In this document: one piece after another, positions 24,354-36,521 of the stretch | Position numbering within the stretch: the stretch's first letter is position 1 | Layout of the letters: every line of letters begins with the position of its first letter | Made by a program: the position numbers and the translations under genes | The notes under the pieces: model-generated | Seen by the model: the letters and a program-made list of their open reading frames with translations, nothing else | What the model was told of the DNA's origin: nothing | Databases searched by the model: none | From: Straminergon stramineum | Taxonomy: Eukaryota > Streptophyta > Bryopsida > Hypnales > Calliergonaceae | Reading direction: 5' to 3' | DNA length: 64,000 bases | Assembly (NCBI GenBank): GCA_963920665.1 | Contig: OY987270.1 | Coordinates: 18,626,019 to 18,690,018, forward strand

Positions 24354-27071
24354 GAATGCACCCTTGTGCTTGGACAACTGCAACAAATACCAAAGTCGAA
24401 CAAGGATGTTGTTAAAGTTGCACTCATTAACATGCAGTGGGGTGGAGAGGTGCTTGAGAATCCATGCGGAAGTGCAATCGGACGAGTACTGGAGCGTGTT
24501 GTGTCTGCACATGGAAATCCCTACCTGTGTTGTGATTTTGGTGCGGATTTCGGCATCCAATGCATCTTTGAAGAACATTGTCAATTCCTGGATGTTGCGG
24601 TGGGTGGTGGGGACACTGACGACATTACCACGGGTGGTGGAGATGCAATCAATATTGCAATGGATGATGGCGGGAAAGTCATCATGACGTCGGGTAAGGC
24701 ATTTGATTGCTAATGTCTAGGCTTTTTGGATAAACAATGTGCTTCCTTGTTCGTTAGGAAATAATTCTTGTAGTTGTTACTTGAGCTCTGAATCCTCTGC
24801 TCTATTGGCCTCTAATTTGCAGAAAAGGTTAATTTGAATAGATGTGATCATTGCTTTTTCAAATGAGGAACAAGCCTAAAAAAACCAAAGTAGATTAATA
24901 GTAATGATTCTTAAACTCACCGAAAGGGGTCTGGTACAACTAAGTCAATGAGATTTATTTTTGTCCTTTGTTCTCTAAATGACCTTGAATAGTAATTGGA
25001 ATAAGTGATGTTGTCATAATTCTCAAGAAATACTTCAAAGTATTTCACGTAGATCTCCTCCAACTCCACTATAGCTGATATATCAAGAACTTGATCGACT
25101 TCATAGCATAAACAATATTTCTTTTACTTTCTGAGGTAGCTTTGCAGATGATTTGGCAGCAATTGTGGCCATAATACTTTAGAAATATATTTAACATAAT
25201 TAAACTATACTCCTCTGACGAAGTCTGCTTCAAAAAGTGCAGGTGGGGACGTCAGCAATGTTACAATGATGCAACCTGGGCCACTCAATTTGCAAGTTCT
25301 TCACGGAGACATTTTGTCTGAGGATGAATGGAAGCCGAACATGTGGGACCTGTGTTCGTCAGGAGACGGTTACTCAGATGGAGAATCTCTGGACTGGGCA
25401 TGCCTAGAAGACAACCCGACGGCATTACTCGGAGAGCTTGGAGTGTATGCAAACGGACCACAAGAAGAGGATGAAGAGTTTCAGAGCAAGTATAGTGAAG
25501 CAAATTGGCACGTGAAGACGTGGTCCCTTTTACCACGCCACTCCTTTAGTGGCCCAACTCCACGCCCGACAGAGGAGCTAGGTTCACACCTCATGACACT
25601 TGTTGAGTGTTTTCTCCGCATTTGGAATGAGCAGATTCAACGGAAGATTGTGTATGAAAGCAATGCTTACTCTGAGTATGTTGATCCCAAGTCTAGAAAG
25701 CGCAAGGGAGGTGTACCACCATCAGCTCCAATAACACTAATGGAGTATCGGCAATTCTGTGGCATCATGATCTTGATGGGCATTAGGCAACAACCATCCA
25801 TCAGGGACTATTGGCGACGAGTTGGCAGTTCCCTTCATTGTGCCTCAATTGCATCAATAATGAGTCGATTCCGTTTTCTTTATATTCTTCGATGTCTACA
25901 TATGGTGCCAAAGGGATCCTACATTACAGACAAAGAAGACCCTGCTTACGACCCTATTGGGAAGCACAGGTGGATCTTAGATGCACTGATTGCTACTTTC
26001 AAAGCTCTGTGGAATCCAGGACCATATATTAGCATTGACGAGTGCATGATTGGGTTCAACGGAAAGTATTGTTCCTTCAAACAATACTTGCCTATGAAGC
26101 CCATCACACATGGCATCAAATTGTGGATCCTTGCCGATAGTTCCACCAAATTTGTCTAGAATATGGAAGTGTACGTTGGAGCGGAAAATGAACATTGGGC
26201 TACCCATGTCCAACCTCAACCCATGGGCATGGGAGGTGCAGCTGTCACACGTCTAACCGCTGACATGGAGGGGATGTTCTACTGAGTCGTGATGGATAAT
26301 TTTTTCTCCTCCGTAAAGCTCTTCGACAACTTGTTGCAGCGTGGTTTCTATGCAATTGGCACGGTGCGGCAACAGAGGAAGGGCTTTCCTAGCTCTTTAA
26401 ACATTACAAGGCGAGAGAGTCGTGGGACACTTCAAATACGCGTACATCGTGACCGCGAAATGGCTGCCATTCACTGGCAGGATACGAAAGGTGTTCACTT
26501 CCTATCCACGTCTAAAGATCCCATGGTGCAAGGCGGTGTTTCTGTATTGCGCAACAAGGGTGCTCAACGTTGGCCGATTCCCACTTCTCCGATACAACTT
26601 GCATATTCTCAGCATATGAGGGGTGTTGACGTTAGTGATCAGCTGAGGGGCTCATACTCGGTACAGATTGCGACCAAGAAGTGGTGGCACCATGTTTATT
26701 TCTTTGCCATGGACACAGCGCTTACGAATGCCTACATAATCTATCGGGAAGGTTGTAGAGCTCATGGTGTTCGTCCCAAAGCACACTTGGACTTCAACCT
26801 TGAAGTGGCATATTCACTCATGGGCCTTGCAAATCTAGAGGCCGCTGATGGCTCTAACAAGCTGTTGCCATGACGACTACAGCGTGTCAATCGCTCAAAT
26901 CGCCCAACTCCTCGTACAGGGCAAGCTCACACACCCAATTCAACAGGCCAACGTCGCATGTGCTTTGTGTGTCGGAAGCGCACTATGTACGTGTGCCGAA
27001 AATGTCGCAACACTCGTCTGTGCTCACGAGATTGCTTCGACTCTTACCATGAGGCGCCTGTTACACTCTGA
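24354..27071 (+). pseudogene. piggyBac-like transposase (DDE_Tnp_1_7), spliced, with three in-frame stops
   Basis: Would cut and join the element at TTAA in the nucleus (family knowledge). Exon one runs to 24693 and exon two from 25243; the intron 24694-25242 has GTAAGG and TGCAG ends and preserves the frame, joining two Gly/Asp-rich segments. From an ATG at 25266 the frame reads through the piggyBac catalytic core: first Asp in YISIDECMIGFNGK (codon 26037), second in KLWILADSSTKF (26136), third in VVMDNFFSS (26295). The C-terminal Cys-rich domain follows at about 26955-27050 (CFVCRKRTMYVCRKC then CSRDCFDSYHE). Stops interrupt at 26157 (TAG), 26283 (TGA) and 26871 (TGA), and all lie in one frame with no frameshift. 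Each could be a single C-to-T change from CAG or CGA, as expected of methylated, decaying transposons. The first stop lies before the third catalytic residue, so no active product is expected. Confidence 0.9.
24694..25242 (+). other. Predicted intron in the transposase frame
   Basis: The donor G|GTAAGG and acceptor AAAGTGCAG|GT leave phase 1 on both sides. The sequence between is AT-rich, unlike the flanking coding DNA, and contains stops in every frame. Joining the exons extends a Gly-Gly-Asp rich stretch without a break. Confidence 0.75.
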
Positions 27072-28426
27072 TATTGCTTTCTTTGATGTTTCAACGATCA
27101 GGTAGGTTAATCATCGTGGCTCTTCTATTTCAACTACTTTTCCATTGGCTATCTATAATTTGAGTCCATTTTCACGACTTCTCTATCTTGCTCAGTCTTT
27201 GGCGATAGGAGCTTCGGCTAGCAGGATGCTTAGAAGACCAAGCAATGCAGGAATGTGCGTGGCTGAGGAGTTATGTACGGATTTTGCTTTTTTGAGTGGA
27301 TCCATTCACCGTGAGGTCATTGGCCATATGTTTTTTGTGGAATTTTAGATGCTCTTACATAGCCTTGTTGTTGCACCTTGGACATGATATTGAAAAATAA
27401 AATAAAAATCGAAAAACAATTTTGAAACTCCACCTCTCCTAGGACAGTATGACTTCTCTATGAACTGTTGTTTCCCTTGGTGGCTGTGGTTTGTAGCGAC
27501 AAGAGAGGACAAGAGGTGTGGGACTCACAGAATAAACCGCTTTTGTTGCTTGTGCGACGGAGAAGTTCATGGCCATAGAGTAGTCGATCGGACACCTGGT
27601 GGTTGATTCCTTGTCCACGTGAAGGTGCTCTCAATCATAACTAACAGTTTTGATTGTCATGGGACTTCCTGGGTACAATGCATATTCAATGGGAGCTTGG
27701 TGGATAGGGTGGGAGCGCAAGGGAGCGCCAAGCTGGAGATGGTAAGAACATGAGCTGGACAGGTGGTGGAAAGATTTCCACAAAAAGATCCAGCATGTCT
27801 ATCTTTGTTTTGGCTAAAGATGATGTGTGTGTGTGCATACTTCTTCTCTTACTGTATTAGAGTTGCACCTTCTCGTATTTCTTCAAATCTGAGCCTGGAA
27901 GCATTGTAGATTGTAAAACAGAATGCAGAAACGACTACCTTATTTTGCGTCTGACAGAACAAACCGTTTCGATTGTATGATATACTTGTTGTAGGCCTTG
28001 TAATTGTCCGTATTTGTTTCGCAAACTGCGGTATTTCTGAGCACATGCTGTCTATAAAACACTCTCAGACATGTACATTTGTGCTCCAAATCAGGCGAAG
28101 TCATTCAAATTAGTGCCTTGAAGAAGGCAAAAATGATGCATAGTAATCCCACAAACACCCAGACCATGTACCGAAAGTTATTCACGATTTTGTCAGACCG
28201 ATCTCCTACATCAATGTCGTTGGCTACATTAATACATCAGTCTTCAAAGCTCACTCACTATAAATTGCACCGGTAAATCAACTTCTTTTTTTCCAGTGTA
28301 TGCAGCTTCGGTACTGCAGTATCAATTCCTACGGTCAGATTAGTAATTACTTCTTCAGAGTGATCATGGAATTGTCCTTTTTCAATTCTGTATTCAAAAA
28401 GTGTGTTGGCACCCTAGATCGACCAC

Positions 28427-28443
28427 GGTCACTAAAGGGTTAA
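28427..28443 (-). repeat. Right inverted terminus and target TTAA of the piggyBac-like element
   Basis: GGTCACTAAAGGG followed by TTAA at 28440-28443. The same TTAA is followed at once by CCCCTAAAGGACC, the left end of the next element. Confidence 0.95.
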
Positions 28444-29374
28444 CCCCTAAAGGACCAAACAGTGTTTTTTTTGGCAACATAGTGATTTTGGGCAGCTCAC
28501 TGCGGATGGAATTTTTATTTTTTTTCTTTGAAATTTTCACACATGTGCCCAAGGAGTAGCATTAAGACCCAACAATTTTCATAACTTTTGAATAAATGGT
28601 TAAAAAGTTATTGTATGATATGTTGTTTTCATTGCTCGGTGGGCAGCCCGGGCAGAAAAAAAAACTTCTTCAAAAATCACTTTTTTTTAAAATAAAAATT
28701 TGAAATTGATTTTTGAGATTTATATATACATGAAAAGCTTTGAATCATTCCATTTTGATTTATGAGATGAAAGTTATGAAGAGTTTTAGTTGTGGGTAGT
28801 TTGTGGATAGTAATGGAATCTCTACTCTAAAATAAACTTTGAAGACCTTTATTTCACTCAATTTTTAATATTTTTGGAAAAAAATAAAAATGTGAGGTGT
28901 AGATTGTTTATTACAACAATTTAACCATTGGGATTGATATTTTTCAATTCCATAAATAAATTATTAACAATTTAGTATTTTGAATCATTCTCTACTTCTT
29001 TCAACTTACTATTTTTTCCTATATGTTGTACAATTCCAAATCATCTAAAATCTTTCAAGAATATAGCCAACATGACTTGAAGAATGAATCTAAAGAGTTA
29101 CAACCATTTTGGACATTTTTTCATAATGATCTGGCCTTGTGGAGTGCATCTGCCCGGATTTTTGCAGGGCCAAAAAATGGCTTTTTGTCACTTCAAATGC
29201 TAATATCTTGCAATCCAAACGGTGGAAATTTCTGAAATTTTCCCAGAACATCTTACTACAAGATCATACGGTTACATTTGTCCAAAAATGTATGTTTTCT
29301 AAAATTTGGTACTTGTAATAGAGATGACAGTTTTGGAGCATTTTTGGTGAAAACATAGTCAAATACCTTTAGGG
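28444..29374. mobile_element. TTAA-flanked non-autonomous element, family E copy 1
   Basis: A 931-bp element starting CCCCTAAAGGACC and ending CCTTTAGGGG, with left TTAA 28440-28443 and right TTAT (a one-base change). A second copy at 52079-53011 aligns along its whole length, which confirms both boundaries. No coding capacity. Confidence 0.85.
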
Positions 29375-32300
29375 GTTATTACGGTTGAAGTTCAAATAAG
29401 ACTTTTTTTCCCATTTTTCCTTAGAGCACTAGAAAGTGGTAGTCTTTGATAAATTATGCAAATAACATACCATGGTCTTTTTAGGAGTTAAGATCATGTA
29501 GTTACAATTTGAAAAAGTTGTAAAAACTTATCAAAGCTTTGAGATTTTTTTCCACTTTAGAACATGATTTAAGGAGCTAAGAAAAGGCCTTGGGTATTTA
29601 GGAATTGAAGGAATTACCATAAGTGATGATTATAAATGACATTCCTTGCCTTATGAAATATCAATAGATTTTTATAAGCCTAAGGCAATCTACTAAAGAA
29701 ACAAAAGTCATCACTTTTGACTATTTGGGAAGGTAGAAAATGCACTTTGATGCTTTCAAAGAATCTTACTTTTGCCAAAAGTAGATGATAAGTGCTTCAT
29801 TGCCTTCAAAATATTATGATTACCTTCAATTCTAGTATATCAAACAATGGCCCAATTAGGGCCATAACGTTTCTTAATTGGTATTGATCCCATCTTGTAG
29901 GATCATAGATCATAGGTAATAAAATGTTTCTTTTGGCTACATACTTGAAATTCCATACATGTTAAGAAGGTGGCTACTCAAAACACTAGATATCAAGTTA
30001 ATTTATTATTAAAGATGCATCTTTGTTATGAAGGAAAGGGACTCCTTTATGAGGGGTGAAAAATGCTATAAAATCTAAATTTAGTGAAATTTATCCTAAA
30101 TTCTACTTGGTGATTGGTTAATTGATTATTCTTGGGACACATTCAAATGGTGATAGAGAGTAGGAGACAAAAGTTTGAGAGCTCTTTATATATAGATGAA
30201 AAATAAACTTAGTGTAGAAGGGCCCTCAAGAAAATTGATCATTCTTTTCAATTTCTTCCTTGTGATGAATATTTTTAGCATTGTCATCAATTTGATCACT
30301 ATGACCAAATTCATTGTGAGTTAACTACAACTAAATGAGTCCCAATATCGACAATCGAGCAATCCTCATATTATTGAATTGTCATATAATTGTTTGAATA
30401 CTCTAAAAAGTGAAAAAATATTTGATGATGTCATTGTTATTCCTTGAGGTCAAATCGTGAATAACAATGATGCTAAATTATGAGCATGAAAATGCAAGCA
30501 TTTGGGCCTTGAGTATATACATAAGTAAATATCCTACAACCATTGAAGGTGCTTATTATATGTGCACCTATAATAAAGGCATTTGTAATATAGTTACACT
30601 ACAATCATAGAAGATTCTTATAATATACACCTATAACATAGGTTTATAGTCTTCTAGGCTCGCATAATAATAACCCTCTCAAGAACAATATTATTGTAGT
30701 ATTAGACACCTGTATATACTAGAATTGGTAAACTTTTTATTTCATTTAAATTTTTTTTTATTCAAGCCATTTGGAAGTCCAATCTTAGAGCATCCACATT
30801 GTTGGATAGAATAAGCTAGGGCTACCTGGAAAATCTTGGGTGGGTGTTGCAAGAGGTCTTTTGTGAGCTTCAACAACTTTGTTCCTACCATGACCAAAAA
30901 GCTTCCCTTTAATTGGCGATTGATTGGGCAATCTTTGAATGTGCCTTGTTAGCTTGATTCAAACCATGTTACTTTGCTACTCTACCAAGCCCAAGTTGTG
31001 CCATCGCCACTAAAATCCCAACAAAAAACACAATCAATTCAATGTGCTCTCCAACCAAAATGACTTCGCCTTTGGGGTCACTAAACATTTGTGAAGCTAT
31101 GCTAAGCTCATATCCAAAGGTCTGAGCCTGGGTTCCCTTATACCATTTGGCACCCTCACAATAGGATAACCAAGTCAATCCAAAAATTAGTTCCTAGATG
31201 TCCTAGTCCCTTATTCCATCCAACAATGTCAATGCTCTTAGAGTATTGCCACTATAGGATAGTGAAATTCCCATAGAAAAATAACAATGACTGCCTCCCC
31301 ACTTCAACAATGCTCAATAAGTCTAGAAACATGTTGTGTAGGGCGAGACCTTGATGTAGTCTACAACCCAAGTGGATAATCATTATAGACCAATATTGAA
31401 TGCCCCCATTCAAATCTAAACTGACCACAAAAGAACAACCAAAATTGCATTGAAAATTGCTAATACCAATCAAAACTAGGCTTGTTCAAAATTTCCTTGC
31501 CCATGCCAAATTTAGGAAATGCCAAGTTGGGGTAACCTACTATGGGAAAAATTTCTTGCACCCATCAAAATGAAATCAGCTCCCAATGCGACAAGGCCAA
31601 GGAGAATTGAACCCCCCTCATTGCCCCAAGGAAGGATAATTGTAAAAAAATTCCCTTTATTTTGTGCCGCATTTTGGGATATTTCTTCATCTCTCTTATC
31701 TAATTTGGGACCTTTACTTGCAAATATGAATTCAAAATTTGCAAATTTTATCATGTATTGCAAATAAAAAAATTTAGTGTTTAAACTATGGGGCAATGAG
31801 GGGGTCAATTCACCCTAGCCATGCAATAGTGGGGTTCCCACCCCTAACAAATCCACCCCGGCCAAGTATGGTGAGTGCCAATGGGGATGGTTCCAACCAT
31901 AATTTGACTCACAACACTTGCCATCAAGGTGTTTTTTTTTCATTATTTGTGAAGTGCCGAAGTGGTGATATTAGATATTATAGTGGTGCTCCAAATTTCA
32001 CCATTCATCCACATATTGGATAGAAAATATTACAATAGCACATTCCACATACTACTATCCATAATTTTTTTTCCATCCGTAATCTAGCGATTTCATCCAA
32101 GATTTTTTTTAATTTGAAGTTTTTTGGCGATTTCATCCAAAAAAATTCTATTCATGTTCTAAGGACTTGGTGCTGGGCCCATTATTTTGGTGCAAAACTG
32201 CAAATTGACGACAAATCGCCGGAAAAAAACAACACTGCCCGCCATAAGTGCGTAAGTGTGTCAGTGCAAGCTGATCATTGGCGGCCTTCCTGGCGAGCTT

Positions 32301-32441
32301 CCTATCCTGCCCCTTGTCATTCCTCGGAACCCTTCCAGCAACTCTTGACAAGGCTCTCTCTCTCTACCTCATCCTCTGTTTCTCTTCCACACCCGTCCCC
32401 CACAATTCCTCCCCCCCCCCAACGCAGCAGCATTTCCAACC
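29375..32441. other. Intergenic AT-rich stretch upstream of the dismutase gene
   Basis: The first 230 bases end in CCTTGGGTATTTAGG, a decayed right end of a family H-like element. I see no supported gene to 32200. Short open frames on the minus strand at 30969-31178 and 31512-31808 are not recognisable and may be remnants of an old element. GC rises from about 32150; the stretch 32340-32435 is pyrimidine-rich (CT repeats and a C tract) and probably includes the 5' untranslated region of the dismutase gene. A tandem GCGATTTCATCCAA pair lies near 32085 and 32125. Confidence 0.5.
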
Positions 32442-34676
32442 ATGTCTCCCATCAAAGCCGTGTGCGTGCTCTCCGGCCCCTCCGACGGCGTCACCGGAGT
32501 CATCTCCTTCCTCCAGGACGGATCAGGTGAGTCAAGACACCCTCCTTTACCGTTCTTTTGGTTTGAAAGAAAATTCTCTCATGTGATTAAGAGCGTTACT
32601 GAGCTTGTTGGCTCTGATGATGTTGATTGATTATCAAAGGACTGTTTGAACGAGGGTAGTTTGAGGGGACAGACCCTCCTTGCAGATCTTTGTCTCTCTC
32701 TTCGTATTTATTGACTGTGGGCGGAATTGGCCTCGGTTTGGCGCTTGGGATGGTGGGTCTGGGAGAACTTATAGACACTTCATTTGCTTTCATGGAGGTA
32801 GTGATTGGAGATGTACTGTCGTACCGATGTTGGGGTTTGAACGTTGGTGCGTACGCTGGCACTATACGTTTGGACGTTGGTCTATGTGATAGTTGTGATA
32901 CGTACATCGTTTGAAGGAGGCTAGTTTGGGGGGAGACTGATGACGGAAATGGAAATCTCGGGGAGATGTTCTCTCCATAGAATATACGCTGGGTGTCTTC
33001 TGAGGAGTGGTCCGCTTGTTGTTGAATCTAGAGCCTGGCGAGGGGGGTGGGGTATGGTTGGTTATGTTATTGCAACTCGTATGAATTGTAAGGAACTTTG
33101 TCATTGTTGTGGATTTTTGTGATGTTTTGTGATTTTATACCACTGAGCTTATGGTGAGGATGTGTGTTTACAGGTCCCACAAGTGTGGAGGGAGAAGTCA
33201 AGGGCTTGATCCCGGGAAAGCACGGTTTTCACGTGCATTCGCTGGGGGATACCACCAATGGCTGCATGTCCACTGGTACGACCCCCTGTTCCGGAAGCTT
33301 TGGGGAATGCTTGTGCTCTTAGAACAGCTGTTTTCTTACATAGTGAAATTGGACTGTTTCAAGAGCTTTTATATATATCATCGCATGGAAAATTTCGTCC
33401 AATTTCATTGAAGACCTTGCTTTAGGTGTGTGAGTCATTCGATTTTGTTATGGACATTTTGGGTGAAACTCATTTGTTTGATCCTTTTTTCTAATGCTCA
33501 TTGTTGGAACTCAGGTCCTCACTTCAACCCAAAGAATTTGGAGCATGGTGCTCCTGAAGATGAGATTCGTCATGCAGGGGACTTGGGAAATATCATTGCC
33601 GGGGATGATGGTACCTAAAAATAAACACCCCTTGAGTGCAGTGCGGTGTGGTTTGAGAAAAAAAATTTGGATGAAGAACTCCTGCTTGTTTTCATGCTTT
33701 GTGGGGTTGAATTTTTATGAATTGCATCGTCTTTCTTCCATCAACTTACTTCTACAGTAGAGCGTTCACACTATTTGTGTCTAGAGCATGTAGATATTGG
33801 GTGGTAGATTTGACTGGAAGTTCTGAATTGTTGGCAGGCGTTGCGAAGGTTTCCTTGAAGGACGTGCAGGTACTACTTCTTCTATACCACTTTTCTAGAG
33901 TTGGTTATAATGCCTTTTAGATTCATAGTTTTGCAACCGGGATGTTAGTTTGTACGCAGCAATTCATTTCTCATTGCTTGAAAATTTTGAACCGTAATAA
34001 TAACCTGCAAATGTGGTTGTTTGTGTAGATTCCTTTGACTGGTGCGAACTCAATCATTGGCCGTGCTGTGGTGGTTCATGCTGACGTTGATGATCTTGGA
34101 AAAGGTGAGTCAGAAGCCTCTTTGTTGTTTCAGTAGAACTTCAGTGCCGAATTTTATTTTGGAACCAGATTTCTGTTGGTGACATTGTTGAAATCGTGAA
34201 GGCAGATGTTCCAATGCCCATCTCTGTTGGTTTAATGACTTGTAGGTGGACACGAGTTGAGCAAGTCTACTGGAAATGCTGGTGGCCGAATTGCTTGTGG
34301 TGAGTAGTTCCTGCTACTTTGAATACATATGATCGTTCAAACAAGTTCGTCTGATTTAAATTGCTTGAGAGTCAATAGGACTCGAGTATAATAGTGCCTT
34401 TCATCTGTTTTGAGTGGTTTCCATCATTAGAACGTTTTTTCGTTTTTTATTTTGATTAGTGGGCCTTGTCCCTGGTTTTGAGATGCGATAGAACATGCAT
34501 TATTCGGTTACCATGTACTATATTACAGTCTTTGAAGGTTTCTGCGGAGGGCTTAAACAATTTGCTGACATATCCTATTAAAACTTCATATTCTTTGCTG
34601 GTTTTGTTTGCTGATTATTTCTATTATATTTTTGTGCATTGTTGCAGGAATCATTGGTATCCAGGCATCCGCTTGA
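32442..34676 (+). CDS. CSD: Cu/Zn superoxide dismutase, cytosolic type
   Basis: Converts superoxide to oxygen and hydrogen peroxide. Seven exons: 32442-32526, 33174-33275, 33515-33610, 33838-33869, 34029-34104, 34246-34299, 34648-34676. All introns are GT-AG, and all are phase 1 except the one after exon 4 (phase 0). The product is 157 residues, normal for the family. Copper ligands H48, H50, H65 and H122, zinc ligands H65, H73, H82 and D85, the disulfide pair C59 and C148, and the active-site R145 are all present. There is no N-terminal transit or signal peptide, and the C-terminus (QASA) lacks a peroxisomal tripeptide, so a cytosolic location is inferred. I saw no match to the miR398 site that controls seed-plant homologues, though I could only look by eye. 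The upstream region is GC-rich and pyrimidine-rich. Confidence 0.97.
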
Positions 34677-36298
34677 AGCAAAACTGATGACCAGCAGCTA
34701 TGCCTTCAGAAGTGCCTACTTTTTTGCAACTGAGATCTAGATGGAAAGACTGTAAAGACGTGACTTTTATGTGTTGTATTAGTGTGTATAACGCGTGACT
34801 GGATGGTAATTGGAGATACATCTTTGTACTTACAGTATTCTGCCACGCTCTGCTGCAAGACTGTGGTTCATAACCCTAAATTCCGAATGGCCTCCCTGGA
34901 GGCCTTTGGACGTGTTTTTGAGACATCACATGGCTATGGACTTGGCGCTTTTAAACATTGTTTTTCTGCTTTTTGTTTTTGACGTGCATACAACTGGACA
35001 TTGATTCCAATGTGGAACATAATCATCCTACCTTAAAGAGGTGTGGAGTCTTGAACCTCTTACAAGCGAAGTTTTGGTATTCAACCTCATTGTGAAAAGA
35101 GATTGAAGTAAAGAATATAACATTCTGGTTTCTCATAAGGTAGGAGGTGCAGAAACTGCCCATTTAAGAGCATTTTGGCTTAGGATGCCTTCTGAGCTGA
35201 TCAAAGCATTTTGTAACAAATTTTCAGAGAAAGTAGAGAGGGAGACACATCCATCACAATTTGATTTGTAATTTTCAGAGTTAAACTGTATTAGATATGA
35301 TTTTCTAAAGATCATAGTAATAGGGTGCTTTTCGAGTCCATAGGTACTGCCATAAAATGTCAAACACTTGTCCTTTAATGGTGCAAATGGAGTCCCAAAA
35401 TGAAGGTGTGCTAACCTTAAACTGCAACAACATGGTGCATTTAATTGTCTGGGATGACACAAAGTCTCCCACCACTCATAACTCCACATTATGTACACTG
35501 AAATTTTGTTAACTTCCTAATCTAATCAATCCCCAACCATTCCCTAAACTGTGCAATAAGAATCCCAAATTGGCACCAATACTTTGATAGGACATTTTTC
35601 AATCCTACCTAGGGACAATTCATGGTACACTCTAGGAACAGTTCTTAGAGCATGGGCAGAGTTTGCACCTCTTACCATACTGCAGGTCTGTTTTGGTACT
35701 CAGATGCCGAAATTTCCACATCAGATTCTTGGGGTCCATGTCACCTCATCTTATTCACAAGATGGAAGATAATATGTGGCACTTTTTTTGACAAAAATGA
35801 CTTCATTTATGCTGAATCAGACCTTCATGGAAGATATACTTATTTATTTTTTCACATAAAGATATTTTTGGGCTCCTACTGTAGCAATTTGACTCTTCCA
35901 CTATCTTGTTCACCATTCTCTCAGTTTTGAGAACTATACTAGTTCATTTTATTGCATGACTTGTAACATTATATAATATTGTCCCTTATACTGCTGGCAC
36001 AATAAAAATAAAAATAAAAATAAAAGTAATTCTTTTTTGGAACCAAACGGACAATTTCCATTGATAATAAAAGTAATTTTGTAATTCATAATTTTAAAAG
36101 AATTTAATAACTTTCACAGTGTAGGTCCAAAGGCCACAAAACTAAGCATGTGCAACCCTCCTTATAGAGTACTTTCTGACATAACACGACACATCACTGT
36201 AACAAACAAAATAAACGAACAACCTAACTTTAAAACATGGATGGTCTCTAAAAGGTCAAAACACCTTTGAAGATTCAAAAATACTAAGCTACCTTGTG
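34677..36298. other. Intergenic stretch downstream of the dismutase gene
   Basis: Probably starts with the 3' untranslated region. 35708-35840 is a diverged copy of 2222-2345. A short A-rich microsatellite (AATAAA units) occurs at 36002-36026. Open frames here, including a 121-codon one on the minus strand at 35133-35498, show no recognisable protein. Confidence 0.5.
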
Positions 36299-36302
36299 TT
36301 AA

Positions 36303-36517
36303 TCCCTCAACGACGAGGTGGACGTTTTTTGTCCAATGAATGACAAGGAATTCTCATGTTTAGGACAGAAGTGCAACTATTCATCCTCAAAATTAGGGGT
36401 GGAAAGGGAAGATCTTCTACAGTGGTTCAATGAGTATTTTTGATATTTTTAAAATAGATGATGTCACATGGTTCCAAAATGACTAATTTCCATGGTCACC
36501 AGCCCCATGTTTAAGGA
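36303..36517 (+). mobile_element. TTAA-flanked MITE, family C copy
   Basis: A 215-bp copy with TTAA at 36299-36302 and 36518-36521. It begins TCCCTCAACGACGAGG and contains the AACTATTCATCCTC and GATCTTCTACAG blocks shared with 2955-3181. Non-coding. Confidence 0.75.
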
Positions 36518-36521
36518 TTAA

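Larger units (their letters stand above)
22455..28439 (+). mobile_element. piggyBac-like DNA transposon (5,985 bp)
   Basis: The termini are perfect 13-bp inverted repeats, CCCTTTAGTGACC at 22455-22467 and its complement at 28427-28439, and a second matching block follows (GTCGACCTA left, GTCGATCTA right) after a 2-base offset. TTAA flanks the element at 22451-22454 and 28440-28443, the hallmark target of piggyBac elements. Inside are a transposase-like frame (24354-27071 with an intron) and an upstream degraded reading frame (22928-24353). The last 1.37 kb is non-coding. The right TTAA is also the left boundary of the element at 28444, so this transposon landed on the edge of an older TTAA element, or the reverse. 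The element is complete at both ends but its genes are broken. Confidence 0.93.

Noticed and set aside
26157..26873. Stop-codon readthrough or an altered genetic code to explain the transposase stops
   Set aside because: The host genes in the same window use TAG and TGA as normal terminators, and both stop types appear within the transposase, so decay is the simpler reading.
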